The notes: a model not told the origin generated them from the letters alone. A stretch of 64,000 bases of DNA from Ectopseudomonas chengduensis (GCF_900102635.1 NZ_FMZQ01000019.1:1-64000), one strand, 5' to 3'. Positions 33,825 through 43,137 are shown, numbered from the stretch's first letter. Numbers and translations are program-made.

Positions 33825-35150
33825 TCAGAGCCAGCCCAGAAATTGGGCGAGGTAGGCCAGGGGGATGGCCAACAGCAGGCTGAGCAGGGTGCGCTGCAGC
33901 CAGATCAGCAGCAGATGGCCCAGGCTCAGGGGAATTCGCGTGGCCAGCACGCAGGGAATCGAGGCAGACAGAAACAGCACGCTGCTGACCGAAACGATGG
34001 CGGTGACGAACTTCACCAGCACGTCGGCATCCTTGAGCAGCATCGCCGGCAGGAACATTTCCGCCAGGCCGGCGGAGATGGCGCGGGCCACCTGCATCGG
34101 CTCGTCCAGGCCGAACAGCCAGGTCAGCGGGTAGAGCAGCACGCCGAGGGCATCGAACAGCGGCGTGTACTTGGCGGCGAGCAAGCCGAGCAGGCCGACG
34201 GCGAGAATGCTCGGCAGGATGGCGGCGGTCATGCGCAGGCCATCGACGAAGGTTTCGCGCAGCGCCGAGCCCAGCGATGGCGCATTGCTGGCCTGCTGCA
34301 TGCCGGCGCGCCAGGCACTGCCCAGGCGGCTTTCACCGGGTTGCAGCTGCGCCTCGGGCGTAGATTCGGACGGCAGGCGCGACAGCGGGTAGATGCGCGC
34401 GCTGATCGCGGTGACGGCGAAGGTCACCGCCATGGCGCCCCAGAAATACAGGTTCCACTGACCCATCAGGCCCAGGGTCTTGGCGATGATAACCATGAAC
34501 GGCGCCGAGACAGTGGAGAAGCCGGTGGCGATGATCGCCGCCTCGCGCACGCTGTAATGGCCCTGCTGGTACATGCGGTCGGTGATCAACAGGCCCACCG
34601 AGTAGCTGCCGACGAAGGATGCCACGGCGTCGATGGCCGACTTGCCCGGTGTGCGCCAGATCGGCCGCATCACCGGCTGCATCAGCACGCCGATCAGCTC
34701 CAGCAGGCCGAAGCCGATCAGGAACACCAGCGCCAGCGAACCCAGCGGCACGATTAGCGCCAGGCTTAGCACCAGCTTCTCGAACAGAAACGGCAGCATG
34801 TCCGGCTGGTACAGCGCCTGCGGGCCGAGCTGCAGCAGATAGGCGGCGCCGATCAGCAGGCCGAACACCTTGAGCACGCTGAACACCGTGTGGGTCAGGC
34901 TGCGCCGCCAACTGCCGTCGAGCCAGGGAGCGACCGCGCCGTAGAGCATGAACAGCAACGCCACGCCGACCACCAGCGGCCGCGCGTGCAGTTGCAGGGC
35001 GCTGGCGGCGTGGTCGAGGAGGATGGTCGAGCGCCCGGCGATCTCGAACGGCACGAAGAACAGCAACAGGCCGATCAGGCTGTAGCCCAGCAGGCGCGCC
35101 AATGCGCGCGAGCGCGACACGCCAGCGCTCAAAGGCAGGGACTCAGACAT
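33825..35150 (-). CDS. YjiH-family membrane protein (nucleoside-recognition GATE domain), putative histidine or urocanate transporter
   Basis: A 441-residue protein with about ten membrane helices (LLGYSLIGLLLFFVPFEI, LVLSLALIVPLGSLALVFLIGFGLLEL, and so on) and the motif GKSAIDAVASFVGSYSVGLLITDRMYQQG of the nucleoside-recognition (GATE) domain. YjiH proteins are uncharacterised transporters. Its place inside the hut operon, between hutG and hutU, suggests import of histidine, urocanate or a related compound in place of the usual HutT-type permease. AGGAGCCGCG precedes ATG 35150. Substrate is inference. Confidence 0.8.
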   Translation of the reverse strand: MSESLPLSAGVSRSRALARLLGYSLIGLLLFFVPFEIAGRSTILLDHAASALQLHARPLVVGVALLFMLYGAVAPWLDGSWRRSLTHTVFSVLKVFGLLIGAAYLLQLGPQALYQPDMLPFLFEKLVLSLALIVPLGSLALVFLIGFGLLELIGVLMQPVMRPIWRTPGKSAIDAVASFVGSYSVGLLITDRMYQQGHYSVREAAIIATGFSTVSAPFMVIIAKTLGLMGQWNLYFWGAMAVTFAVTAISARIYPLSRLPSESTPEAQLQPGESRLGSAWRAGMQQASNAPSLGSALRETFVDGLRMTAAILPSILAVGLLGLLAAKYTPLFDALGVLLYPLTWLFGLDEPMQVARAISAGLAEMFLPAMLLKDADVLVKFVTAIVSVSSVLFLSASIPCVLATRIPLSLGHLLLIWLQRTLLSLLLAIPLAYLAQFLGWL

Positions 35151-35230
35151 GACGCGGCTCCTGGCCGCAGCGGGCGGTAATGAACATCGGGGTTTCCTCG
35201 TAGTTGTTGTTGTGCGGGAAAGCGTCGAGC

Positions 35231-36166
35231 TCAGAGGCTGAGCAGATGAATCAGCCGCGCCGCCACCTTGGCGGTGCGGTTGTCGATGTCGTAGTCGGGG
35301 TTGATCTCGGCCAGGTCTGCCAGGCGCAGCTTGCCGCTGGCCTTGAGCCGTTCGAGCAGCGGCTCCAGCAGCTCAAGGCGCACGCCACGGGCTGCTGGCG
35401 CGCTGACGCCCGGCGCCTCGCAGGCCGGCAGCACGTCGATGTCGATGGTCAGATAGAGCGCGTCGCACTCGGCGGCGAAGGCGTCCAGCTCGGCGCCGAT
35501 GCTCTCCAGGGTCGACTCGCGAATCTGGTGATCCTCGCGCACCAGCACGTTCAGCTCGGCCGCACGAGCGAACAGCGCGCGGGTGTTGCTGGCGCGGCTG
35601 ACGCCCAGGCAGGCGTAGCGGAACGGCCAGCCGCGTGCGGCACACTGCTCGGCGATCTGCGCGAAGGGTGTGCCGGAGGAATGCACATGGGCCGGGTCGC
35701 GCAGGTCGAAATGGGCGTCGAAATTGATGATGCCGATACGAGGGGCAGGATTGCCAGACAGATGCTCGGCCAGGCCCGACCAACTGCCGAAGGCCACTTC
35801 ATGACCGCCACCGATTACCAGCGGCAGATGGCCGACATCCAGCAGCGCGCAGACGTTACGACCGAGGCGGGCCTGCGCCGCTTCCAGGTCGCCGTCTTCG
35901 CAGGTCACGTCACCGGCGTCATAGGCCGGTGCCTGACGATGCCAGGCCAGGTTGGCCAGCGCCTTTCGTACGCTTTGCGGCGCAGCGGCAGCACCGACGC
36001 GGCCATGGTTGCGGCGCACGCCCTCGTCGCAGGCGAACCCCAGCAGGGCCAGGCCCGGCTGGCTGTCTTCGGCGAGTGCGCGGATGCGCTGGTGCCAGCG
36101 CGCGCTGTCGGTTTCCGGGTCGGTACGACCGCTCCAGGCAGCCATGCTGTGACGATCAGCGAGCAT
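35231..36166 (-). CDS. hutG: Formimidoylglutamase (arginase superfamily)
   Basis: About 311 residues. Metal motifs of the superfamily are present: GGGHEVAFGS, INFDAHFDLRDP and TIDIDVLPACEAPGVSAPAARG, matching the HutG branch (DVLPA rather than CLDPA). It hydrolyses N-formimidoyl-L-glutamate to glutamate and formamide, giving the four-step histidine route. ATG 36166 overlaps the hutI stop by 11 bp, showing translational coupling, and the longer frame from 36322 is rejected. This differs from the five-step HutF plus deformylase route described for P. putida and P. aeruginosa. Confidence 0.9.
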   Translation of the reverse strand: MLADRHSMAAWSGRTDPETDSARWHQRIRALAEDSQPGLALLGFACDEGVRRNHGRVGAAAAPQSVRKALANLAWHRQAPAYDAGDVTCEDGDLEAAQARLGRNVCALLDVGHLPLVIGGGHEVAFGSWSGLAEHLSGNPAPRIGIINFDAHFDLRDPAHVHSSGTPFAQIAEQCAARGWPFRYACLGVSRASNTRALFARAAELNVLVREDHQIRESTLESIGAELDAFAAECDALYLTIDIDVLPACEAPGVSAPAARGVRLELLEPLLERLKASGKLRLADLAEINPDYDIDNRTAKVAARLIHLLSL

Positions 36167-37373
36167 GAGTAATGGCTCCGTTGAAAACGCGCTGACGCAG
36201 GCGCCCGGCCTGCACCGCGTAGGCCAGTTCGGCCGGTTGCTGGATATCCCACAGGCACAGATCCGCTGGCGCGCCGACCGCGATGCGGCCGAGGTCGGGC
36301 AGGCCGAGGGCGCGGGCGCCATGGGCGGTCATGCCGGCCAGGGCTTCGCGCGGGGTCAGGCGAAACAGGGTGCAGGCCAGGTTGGCCATCAGCGTGGGCA
36401 TGCAGATCGGCGAGGTGCCGGGGTTGGCGTCGCTGGCCACGGCCATCGGTACGCCGTACTGGCGCAGCAGTTCGATGGGCGGCAGCTGGGTTTCGCGGAG
36501 CACGTGGAAGGCGCCGGGCAGCAGAACAGCGACGGTGCCGGCCTCGGCCATGGCGCGCACGCCGGCCTCATCCAGGTATTCGATATGGTCGACAGACAGC
36601 GCACCGTAACGTGCGGCCAGGGCGCTGCCGCCCAGATTGGACAGCTGCTCGGCATGGGCCTTGATCGCCAGACCATGGGCCTGAGCGGCCTGGTAGATAC
36701 GTTCGCACTGCGCCGGGGAAAAGCCGATGCCTTCGCAGAACACGTCCACCGCATCGGCCAGGCCTTCCGCTGCGGCGGCCGGAATCATCTCGTCGCAGAC
36801 CAGGCTTACGTAGTCGTCGGCGCGGCCGGCGTATTCCGGCGGCAGCGCGTGGGCGCCGAGCAGCGTGGTGAGCACGCGCACCGGGCGCAGCTGGCCGAGG
36901 CGACGGGCCACGCGCAGCATCTTCAACTCACTTTCGACGGTCAGGCCGTAACCGGACTTGATCTCCACCGTGGTCACGCCATCGGCCAGCAGCGCATCGA
37001 GGCGCGGCAGGCTGGCGGCGATCAGCTCGTCCTCGCTGGCCGCGCGAGTGGCGCGCACGCTGCTGAGGATGCCGCCGCCGTTGCGGGCGATGGTTTCGTA
37101 GCTGACGCCTTCCAGGCGCTGCTCGAACTCTCCAGCGCGGTTGCCGGCATAAACCAGATGGGTGTGGCAATCGACCAGGCCTGGGGTCATCACGCCGCCA
37201 CGCCCAGCTTCGACTGCACCCTGAGCCAGCGCCTCGTCGAAGGTGCGTGACGGCCAAAGACCGGCAATGCGACCGTCCTCGACCAGTACGTTCATCGCCT
37301 CGTCCAGCTGCGCCAGGCCATCGAAGACCTGCACATCGCGCCAGAGCTGTTTCGAGGTGGAATGCATCGGCAT
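36156..37373 (-). CDS. hutI: Imidazolonepropionase
   Basis: A 405-residue amidohydrolase opening the imidazolone ring to formiminoglutamate. Family features: GLVDCHTHLVYAGNRAGEFEQRL (metal HxH), IKSGYGLTVESELKMLRVA, and KAHAEQLSNLGGSALAARYGALSVDHIEYL. GGGAG precedes ATG 37373. It is the first gene of the leftward hut operon; a HutC-type palindrome lies 20 bp upstream. Confidence 0.95.
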   Translation of the reverse strand: MPMHSTSKQLWRDVQVFDGLAQLDEAMNVLVEDGRIAGLWPSRTFDEALAQGAVEAGRGGVMTPGLVDCHTHLVYAGNRAGEFEQRLEGVSYETIARNGGGILSSVRATRAASEDELIAASLPRLDALLADGVTTVEIKSGYGLTVESELKMLRVARRLGQLRPVRVLTTLLGAHALPPEYAGRADDYVSLVCDEMIPAAAAEGLADAVDVFCEGIGFSPAQCERIYQAAQAHGLAIKAHAEQLSNLGGSALAARYGALSVDHIEYLDEAGVRAMAEAGTVAVLLPGAFHVLRETQLPPIELLRQYGVPMAVASDANPGTSPICMPTLMANLACTLFRLTPREALAGMTAHGARALGLPDLGRIAVGAPADLCLWDIQQPAELAYAVQAGRLRQRVFNGAITHAR

Positions 37374-37392
37374 GGGATTCTCCCGGCTTGTT

Positions 37393-37404
37393 TTGTATAT
37401 ACAA
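37393..37404. promoter_or_regulatory. HutC operator in front of hutI
   Basis: TTGTATATACAA is a perfect 12-bp palindrome with the TGTATA/TATACA core of known Pseudomonas HutC sites. It lies just upstream of hutI in the hutI/hutD divergent gap, where a bound repressor would block the main operon. Confidence 0.75.
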
Positions 37405-37565
37405 TATGAGTGGATCGAATCGGCGTCAAGCTGTCAGCAACGGCCTGACCTTATGATCACAAGACCTGGCAAGACGGCTTGATACCCTGAATAGAGCGTT
37501 ACCGGCCTCTATTTGGAGACATCTTCGCCGACCCTGTGATCGGAACCGTTTGTCGCCTAGCCTTT

Positions 37566-37577
37566 ATGTATATACAT
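37566..37577. promoter_or_regulatory. HutC operator in front of hutD
   Basis: ATGTATATACAT is a second perfect palindrome of the same type, 11 bp before the hutD start, next to its ribosome-binding site. It would let HutC repress hutD as well. Confidence 0.7.
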
Positions 37578-37588
37578 TTGGAGAGATC

Positions 37589-38179
37589 ATGCCCTGCACC
37601 CTGCTCGACCCCACAACTGCCCGCGCAATGCCCTGGAAGAACGGTGGCGGCTCCACCGTGGAATTGGCTATTTCGCCAGCGGATGCCGGCCTGGAGGATT
37701 TCGCCTGGCGCATCAGCACTGCGCAGGTGGCGGTGGATGGTGCCTTTTCCAGCTTCCCGGGCATCGACCGCAGCTTGGCCGTGCTCGCCGGTAACGGCGT
37801 GTGCCTGCAACGCGCCGACGGGCAGCGCGAAATGCTGCTCAGCGGTGGCGCCATAGCCGTGTTCGGCGGTGAAGAAGCGATCAGCGCCCATCTGCTGGAC
37901 GGCCCGATCACCGATCTCAACCTGATGACGCGACGCGGCGTCTGGAAGCATGAGTTGCAGTTGCTTGAGTGGCAGGGCGAACAGGCGCTGCAGAACGATG
38001 CCGAGATTTTGCTGCTGTGGAATGCCGCGCCCGAAGCTCTGCACTATCAACTGCCAGAGGGCGGTCAGCAGGTGCTGGCAGCACACAGTGGTGTGCTGCT
38101 GGAGAACGAGCAGGGGCGCCTCACACTGGAAAGTGATCAGCCATCGCTACTCTACGTTAGCCGAATGCGCAGAGGCTGA
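37589..38179 (+). CDS. hutD: HutD family protein
   Basis: A 196-residue cupin-like protein. The N-terminal MPWKNGGGSTVELAI and FAWRISTAQVAVDGAFSSFPGIDR are the defining HutD motifs. In P. fluorescens HutD tempers hut expression; the biochemical role is unclear. ATG 37589 follows GGAGAG; the open frame from 37550 runs through the operator. It is divergent from hutI and its transcript ends near a strong hairpin at 38302. Confidence 0.88.
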   Translation: MPCTLLDPTTARAMPWKNGGGSTVELAISPADAGLEDFAWRISTAQVAVDGAFSSFPGIDRSLAVLAGNGVCLQRADGQREMLLSGGAIAVFGGEEAISAHLLDGPITDLNLMTRRGVWKHELQLLEWQGEQALQNDAEILLLWNAAPEALHYQLPEGGQQVLAAHSGVLLENEQGRLTLESDQPSLLYVSRMRRG

Positions 38180-38301
38180 GCACCAGAAGAACTGCGGGAC
38201 GCCAAAAGCGACGCCCACACGATGCCAATGCGCCATCGCGTCGGTATCTGACCGCTGACCGTCGCTCTCACCCATTACCTCCCCCCTCACCTCCGTACCC
38301 T

Positions 38302-38332
38302 CCCCCGGGTTCGCCGAATGCGAACTCGGGGG
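38302..38332. terminator. Strong hairpin after hutD
   Basis: CCCCCGGGTTCGC-CGAAT-GCGAACTCGGGGG forms a 13-bp stem with one mismatch. There is no clear T-run on either strand. It probably ends or protects the hutD message. The rest of 38180-38448 shows no gene; it holds the porin promoter. Confidence 0.55.
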
Positions 38333-38448
38333 ATTCGCTGCTTCACGGCCAGCACATCGGCCCTTTCAACACTCTCGCCAACCAAGGGAGGACGCGACAC
38401 CCCTTTCTCTGCCGCCAACGATGTCTAAAAACATACGGAGAGCAAGCC

Positions 38449-39753
38449 ATGTCATTTCGCAGAAAAACACTACTGGCCCTGGCCATCAGCACCGCAACGG
38501 GGGCACCACTGGCCTTGGCCAGTCAGGCCGAAAGCCAGGGTTTCATCGAAGACAGCCACCTGAAGTTCATGACCCGCAACCTCTACTGGAATCACGATCG
38601 CCATGGCGGTGCTGATGACCGGCGCGAATGGGGCCAAGGTTTTCGCCTCGACTACACCTCCGGCTATACCCAGGGCACCCTTGGCTTCGGCGTCGACCTG
38701 AGCGCCTATTCGGCGATCAAGCTCGATGGTGGTCGTGGATACTCTGGACAGGCGGGCGTACTGGTACCGGATGGCGAAGGCACCAAGGACGCAGCAGGCT
38801 CTGCCGGCGCCTCGGTGAAGATGCGTCTGTCCAACACCGAACTGCGTTATGGCAACAACCTGCGTCCTTACAACCCGGTTTTCGCACCGGCCGATGCGCG
38901 CCTGGTTCCGGGCACCGCTACCGGATTCTGGCTGACCAGTTCAGAGTGGGCAGGCCTGGACCTCGAAGCCGGACACATGACCGCCTCCAAGGACTTCAAC
39001 AGCACAAACAACGACGATGATTTCTACGCATCCTACGCTGGCGTCAGCACGGATACCGTGGACTTCGTCGGCGGCAACTACGCAATCACCGACAACCTCA
39101 GCGTCAGCCTCTATGGCTCGGAGTACAAGGACATCTGGCGTCAGTACTACGCCAACACCAACTACACCTACTCGCTGAGTGACGATCAGAGCCTGAACTT
39201 CGACTTCAACATCTATCGCTCGAATGACGAAGGTCGCAAGCTGGCCGGCGAGATCGGCGTCACCGCCTGGTCGTTCGCCGCTGCTTACACCGTCGGCGCG
39301 CACACCTTCAAGGTTACCCACCAACGCATCAATGGCGACCAGCCATTCGACTACCTGGGCATGGGGCCAGGCACTTTCCATGATTCCATCTACCTGGCCA
39401 ACTCCTCGCAACTGGTGGATTTCAACGGCCCGAACGAACGCTCCTGGGGTCTGTTCTACGACCTCAACATGGCCAGCTATGGCGTGCCCGGTCTGACCTT
39501 CCACGCCCGCTACATCCGTGGTACCGACGTCGATGGCAGCAAGATGGATCCGAGCAGCCCCTACGCCTATTACGCTGACAGCGAAGACCACTGGGAACGT
39601 GATCTCGCCGTGGGCTATGTGGTGCAGAGTGGCCCGGCCAAGGACCTGTCCTTCAAGTTGCGTCAGGCCACCCACCGTATCGGCAACGGCAAGTCCGACG
39701 TGTCCTCAGATCAGTTTCGCCTGATCATCGAGTTCCCGTACGAGATTTTCTGA
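38449..39753 (+). CDS. OprD-family outer-membrane porin
   Basis: A 434-residue porin. Signal peptide MSFRRKTLLALAISTATGAP then LALA (cleavage near residue 24-25), then the OprD-type start SQGFIEDSHLKFMTRNLYWNHD. The alternating-residue strands and a C-terminal aromatic residue (FPYEIF) fit an 18-strand barrel; RYIRGTDVDG is an OprD family motif near the end. OprD-type porins take up specific amino acids or aromatic and organic acids. Lying beside the hut cluster it could serve histidine or urocanate, but it is not shown to be co-regulated. GGAG precedes ATG 38449. Confidence 0.9.
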   Translation: MSFRRKTLLALAISTATGAPLALASQAESQGFIEDSHLKFMTRNLYWNHDRHGGADDRREWGQGFRLDYTSGYTQGTLGFGVDLSAYSAIKLDGGRGYSGQAGVLVPDGEGTKDAAGSAGASVKMRLSNTELRYGNNLRPYNPVFAPADARLVPGTATGFWLTSSEWAGLDLEAGHMTASKDFNSTNNDDDFYASYAGVSTDTVDFVGGNYAITDNLSVSLYGSEYKDIWRQYYANTNYTYSLSDDQSLNFDFNIYRSNDEGRKLAGEIGVTAWSFAAAYTVGAHTFKVTHQRINGDQPFDYLGMGPGTFHDSIYLANSSQLVDFNGPNERSWGLFYDLNMASYGVPGLTFHARYIRGTDVDGSKMDPSSPYAYYADSEDHWERDLAVGYVVQSGPAKDLSFKLRQATHRIGNGKSDVSSDQFRLIIEFPYEIF

Positions 39754-39766
39754 CCCTGTAAATGCA

Positions 39767-39794
39767 CAAGCCCCGGCACTCAGGCCGGGGCTTG
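39767..39794. terminator. Convergent-gene hairpin after the porin
   Basis: CAAGCCCCGGC and its complement GCCGGGGCTTG form an 11-bp stem around a short loop between two convergent genes (porin and acyl-CoA dehydrogenase). No long T-run is seen; the symmetrical location suggests it serves both strands. Confidence 0.65.
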
Positions 39795-39812
39795 CGTACG
39801 CACCACACAGGA

Positions 39813-41591
39813 TCAGAACTGCGCAGCATCCAACAGATACAGCGACTCGCTACCGGCCTTGATCGACGTACTCAGCGAGTGAATGCGCGGCAGCAAGCGG
39901 GCGAAATAGAAGCGCGCGGTACCCAGCTTGCTGGCGTAGAACTCGTCCTGCCCTTCCTTGCCCAGCGCGGCACGCGCCATCAAGGCCCACATGTAGGCAT
40001 AGGCGGTGTAGCCGAACACATGCAGGTACTCCACCGAGGCCGCACCGATCTCGTTGGGGTTGCCCTTGGCACGATCCAGCACCCAGGCGGTCAGCTCGTC
40101 GAGGTTCTGCACGGCCGCCGCCAGCGGCTTGGTGAACTCGTCGAGATTGGCATCGGCCGAAGCGACGAAGGCCTTGATCTCGTCGGCCAGGTGCTTGTAG
40201 AAGCTGCCGCCGCTGCCAACGATCTTGCGCCCCATCAGGTCCAGCGACTGGATGCCGTTGGTGCCTTCGTAGATCTGGGTGATGCGGCAGTCACGCACCA
40301 GCTGCTCCTGGCCCCACTCACGGATGAAGCCGTGGCCGCCGAAGATCTGCTGGCCATGCACGGTGGTTTCCAGCGCCATGTCGGTGAGGAAGGCCTTGGC
40401 TACCGGCGTCAGCAGCGCCACCAGCTCGTCGGCGCGCTTGGCGGTGTCCTTGTCCTCACTGTACTTGGCGGTATCGAGCTGCATGGCGACGTAGCTGGAG
40501 AAGGCGCGACCACCCTCGTTCAGCGCCTTCATGGTCAGCAGCATGCGGCGCACGTCCGGATGCACGATGATCGGGTCGGCGGCTTTGTCTTTGGCCACCG
40601 GGCCGGTCGGCGCGCGACTCTGGATGCGCTCGCGGGCGTATTCGATGGCGCTCTGGTAGCTGCGCTCGCCCAGGGCCAGGCCCTGGATGCCAACGCCCAG
40701 GCGCTCGTAGTTCATCATGGTGAACATGGCGTTAAGGCCCTTGTTCACCTCGCCGACCAGGTAGCCGGTGGCGCCGTCAAAGTTCATCACGCAGGTGGCC
40801 GAGGCCTTGATGCCCATCTTGTGCTCGATGGAGCCGCAGCCCAAGGCGTTCTTCTCGCCCAGCGAGCCGTCGGCGTTGACCATGACCTTGGGCACGATGA
40901 ACAGCGAAATGCCTTTCGGGCCCGCCGGCGCGTCCGGCAGCTTGGCCAGCACCAGGTGGATGATGTTCTCGGTCAGGTCGTGCTCGCCACCGGTGATGAA
41001 GATCTTGGTACCGCTGATCTTGTAGCTGCCGTCGGCCTGGGGCTCGGCCTTGGTGCGAATGATGCCCAGGTCGGTGCCGGCATGCGGTTCGGTCAGGCAC
41101 ATGGAACCGGCCCAGACGCCGGCGTACATGTTCGGCAGGTACTGCGCCTTCAGCTCTTCGCTGGCGTGGTTGAGGATCGACAGGCAGGCGCCGGCGGTGA
41201 GCATCGGGTACAGGCCGAAGGACAGGTTGGCCGAGTTGACCATCTCCTCGACCTGGGCGCCGATCACCTTGGGCATGCCCATGCCGCCGAACTCCGGCGA
41301 ACCGCCGACACCGACCCAGCCACCCTCGGCGTAAGTCTGGTAGGCTTCGGGGAAACCGGCCGGGGTTTTCACCGCGCCGTTGTCCCAGGAGCAGCCTTCT
41401 TCGTCACCGCTACGGTTCAGCGGGGCGATGCTGCCGGCGGTGACTTTGCCAGCTTCTTCCAGGATGGCACTGGCGGTATCGGCATCGACCACCTCGGCCA
41501 GGGCCGGCAGCTCGGCCCAGAGCTTGGAGACTTCGAATACTTCATTGAGCACGAAGCGCATGTCGCGCAGGGGGGCTTTGTAATCGGCCAT
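39813..41591 (-). CDS. Acyl-CoA dehydrogenase, large type with extended N- and C-terminal domains
   Basis: A 592-residue flavoenzyme. The N-terminal MADYKAPLRDMRFVLNEV marks the long Pseudomonas FadE subgroup. The FAD/substrate region includes MCLTEPHAGTDLGIIRTKA and ISGTKIFITGGEHD; the C-terminal catalytic region has YEGTNGIQSLDL. It introduces the 2,3 double bond in beta-oxidation. A close paralogue lies at 43191-44996. There is no obvious PsrA-type operator upstream of this copy. TGAGGATGTGTC precedes ATG 41591. Confidence 0.92.
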   Translation of the reverse strand: MADYKAPLRDMRFVLNEVFEVSKLWAELPALAEVVDADTASAILEEAGKVTAGSIAPLNRSGDEEGCSWDNGAVKTPAGFPEAYQTYAEGGWVGVGGSPEFGGMGMPKVIGAQVEEMVNSANLSFGLYPMLTAGACLSILNHASEELKAQYLPNMYAGVWAGSMCLTEPHAGTDLGIIRTKAEPQADGSYKISGTKIFITGGEHDLTENIIHLVLAKLPDAPAGPKGISLFIVPKVMVNADGSLGEKNALGCGSIEHKMGIKASATCVMNFDGATGYLVGEVNKGLNAMFTMMNYERLGVGIQGLALGERSYQSAIEYARERIQSRAPTGPVAKDKAADPIIVHPDVRRMLLTMKALNEGGRAFSSYVAMQLDTAKYSEDKDTAKRADELVALLTPVAKAFLTDMALETTVHGQQIFGGHGFIREWGQEQLVRDCRITQIYEGTNGIQSLDLMGRKIVGSGGSFYKHLADEIKAFVASADANLDEFTKPLAAAVQNLDELTAWVLDRAKGNPNEIGAASVEYLHVFGYTAYAYMWALMARAALGKEGQDEFYASKLGTARFYFARLLPRIHSLSTSIKAGSESLYLLDAAQF

Positions 41592-41755
41592 GACACATCC
41601 TCGAAAACGGACTTACGTGAGAGGGCCGAGTTTACTTGAACAACTTTATAGAGACATAGGGTCTTGTTGTGACCAGTAATTCACATCCAGTCACTAACTA
41701 TCTGATTGACTGAGGCCAAGGAAAACCTCTGCTGACCGCTCGTCTGCCAGCGCAG

Positions 41756-43075
41756 CTATTCGCGCCCGGAGGCCAGCTTCACAGCCCCGCGACGCTGGCC
41801 GACGCTACGGATGCAATTGCGCCCGGCGGCCTTGGCGCTGTACAGCGCCTTGTCCGCCTCCTTGATCACTTCCTGCGGCGTGCGTTGCTCGGCCTGACGT
41901 TCGGCGACGCCCATGCTCACGGTCACCGACACCTCGCTGGCGGCCTTGCCAGCCCGGCGCTGCTTGCCTTCACGGTCATCACGCGGGCGGTTTTGCGGAT
42001 CGCGCAGTTGCATGCGGTACTGCTCGATGGCCATACGCACTGCCTCGATGTGCGGTAGGGATTGCTCCACGCTCTTGCCGGGAAACAGCAAGGTGAACTC
42101 CTCACCGCCATAGCGGTAGGCCTTGCCGCCACCGCCAACCTTGCGCAACTGACCGGCGACCAGACGCAACACCTGATCACCGACATCATGGCCGTGGGTA
42201 TCGTTGAATTTCTTGAAGTGATCGACGTCGACCATGGCGATCACATAGTCACGCCCCAGGCGCTGCAGGCGCTCGTTGAGCGCCCGCCGGCCCGGCAGCC
42301 CGGTGAGTTCGTCGCGGAAGGCCATCTGGTAGGCCTCGTGCGCCACGGCAGCCACCAGCATGAGCATCACCATGCTGATCATCACCTGCAACGCGTTGGC
42401 CAGGATGAACACCTGCGGCAACATCCACAGCAGACCGCACAGCCCCACCAATTGCGCCGCGTGCAGCGGCCTGGGCTTGCGCAGGTACTGCACTGACAGA
42501 GCGATGAAAGCGAGCAGGAACGCCAGATAGACCAGTTGCGCCAGGTTCATCCAGGCACCATGCAGCGACGGCCAGTGAATCTGTGCCAGCCAGTCGGCGA
42601 TACCCTGTGGATAACGGCGCGCCAGACCAAAGGCCACCGCGCTGACCGCCAGCAGCACCAGGGCGCGGGCGAGCATGTCCTGCGCCAGGTGCGAGCGCTC
42701 CTCCCAGCAGCCGTAGAGGGCATAGAGCAGCGGTAGCAACAGACAGATCATATGGAAGACCAGAGCCGCATCGTCGCGTATCTGGCCATTGTCACGGAAG
42801 TGATCGACCTGGATATCCAGCAGGAAGTAGCCGACATACAGCGCCAGCAGCAGAAACACCTCGCGCTGACGGCCATAGACCAGACAGAACGCACCGCCGA
42901 GCAACAACAGCAGCGTCGGCAATACATTGAACAGGGAGATGAAGAACTCGCTCAGCCCTGGCAGCAGAGCAGCCACTATCCCACCGGCCAGCAAAGGCAG
43001 CGACGAGAAGAAGTGACTGAGGCGCAAATTGGCCGGACGGATCACGCTGACATCCTGGGCGAGAGATGAAGGCAT
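41756..43075 (-). CDS. Membrane-bound diguanylate cyclase (GGEEF, degenerate I-site)
   Basis: A 439-residue protein with about eight hydrophobic segments (residues 25-250) and a GGDEF domain: DELTGLPGRRALNERL, MVDVDHFKKFND, active-site YGGEEFTLLF. The residues where RxxD should stand five before GGEEF read glycine-rich sequence (VGGGGKAYRYGGEEF), so product inhibition through the I-site is probably lost. A charged insert (RDPQNRPRDDREGKQRRAG) interrupts the domain after the active site. It sits between two acyl-CoA dehydrogenase genes on the same strand, but gaps of about 115 and 165 bp and a terminator suggest separate transcription. Confidence 0.87.
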   Translation of the reverse strand: MPSSLAQDVSVIRPANLRLSHFFSSLPLLAGGIVAALLPGLSEFFISLFNVLPTLLLLLGGAFCLVYGRQREVFLLLALYVGYFLLDIQVDHFRDNGQIRDDAALVFHMICLLLPLLYALYGCWEERSHLAQDMLARALVLLAVSAVAFGLARRYPQGIADWLAQIHWPSLHGAWMNLAQLVYLAFLLAFIALSVQYLRKPRPLHAAQLVGLCGLLWMLPQVFILANALQVMISMVMLMLVAAVAHEAYQMAFRDELTGLPGRRALNERLQRLGRDYVIAMVDVDHFKKFNDTHGHDVGDQVLRLVAGQLRKVGGGGKAYRYGGEEFTLLFPGKSVEQSLPHIEAVRMAIEQYRMQLRDPQNRPRDDREGKQRRAGKAASEVSVTVSMGVAERQAEQRTPQEVIKEADKALYSAKAAGRNCIRSVGQRRGAVKLASGRE

Positions 43076-43137
43076 TCTGCCTGCTTCGCCTGTTGAAAAC
43101 AGCGACAGGATGCGACATTCCCTTCAGTACCCGGCGC

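Noticed and set aside
32110..33855. 581-residue open frame on the plus strand
   Set aside because: Antisense to hutU; Gly/His/Val-rich shadow.
39762..41639. 625-residue open frame on the plus strand
   Set aside because: Antisense to the first acyl-CoA dehydrogenase gene; composition is shadow-like.
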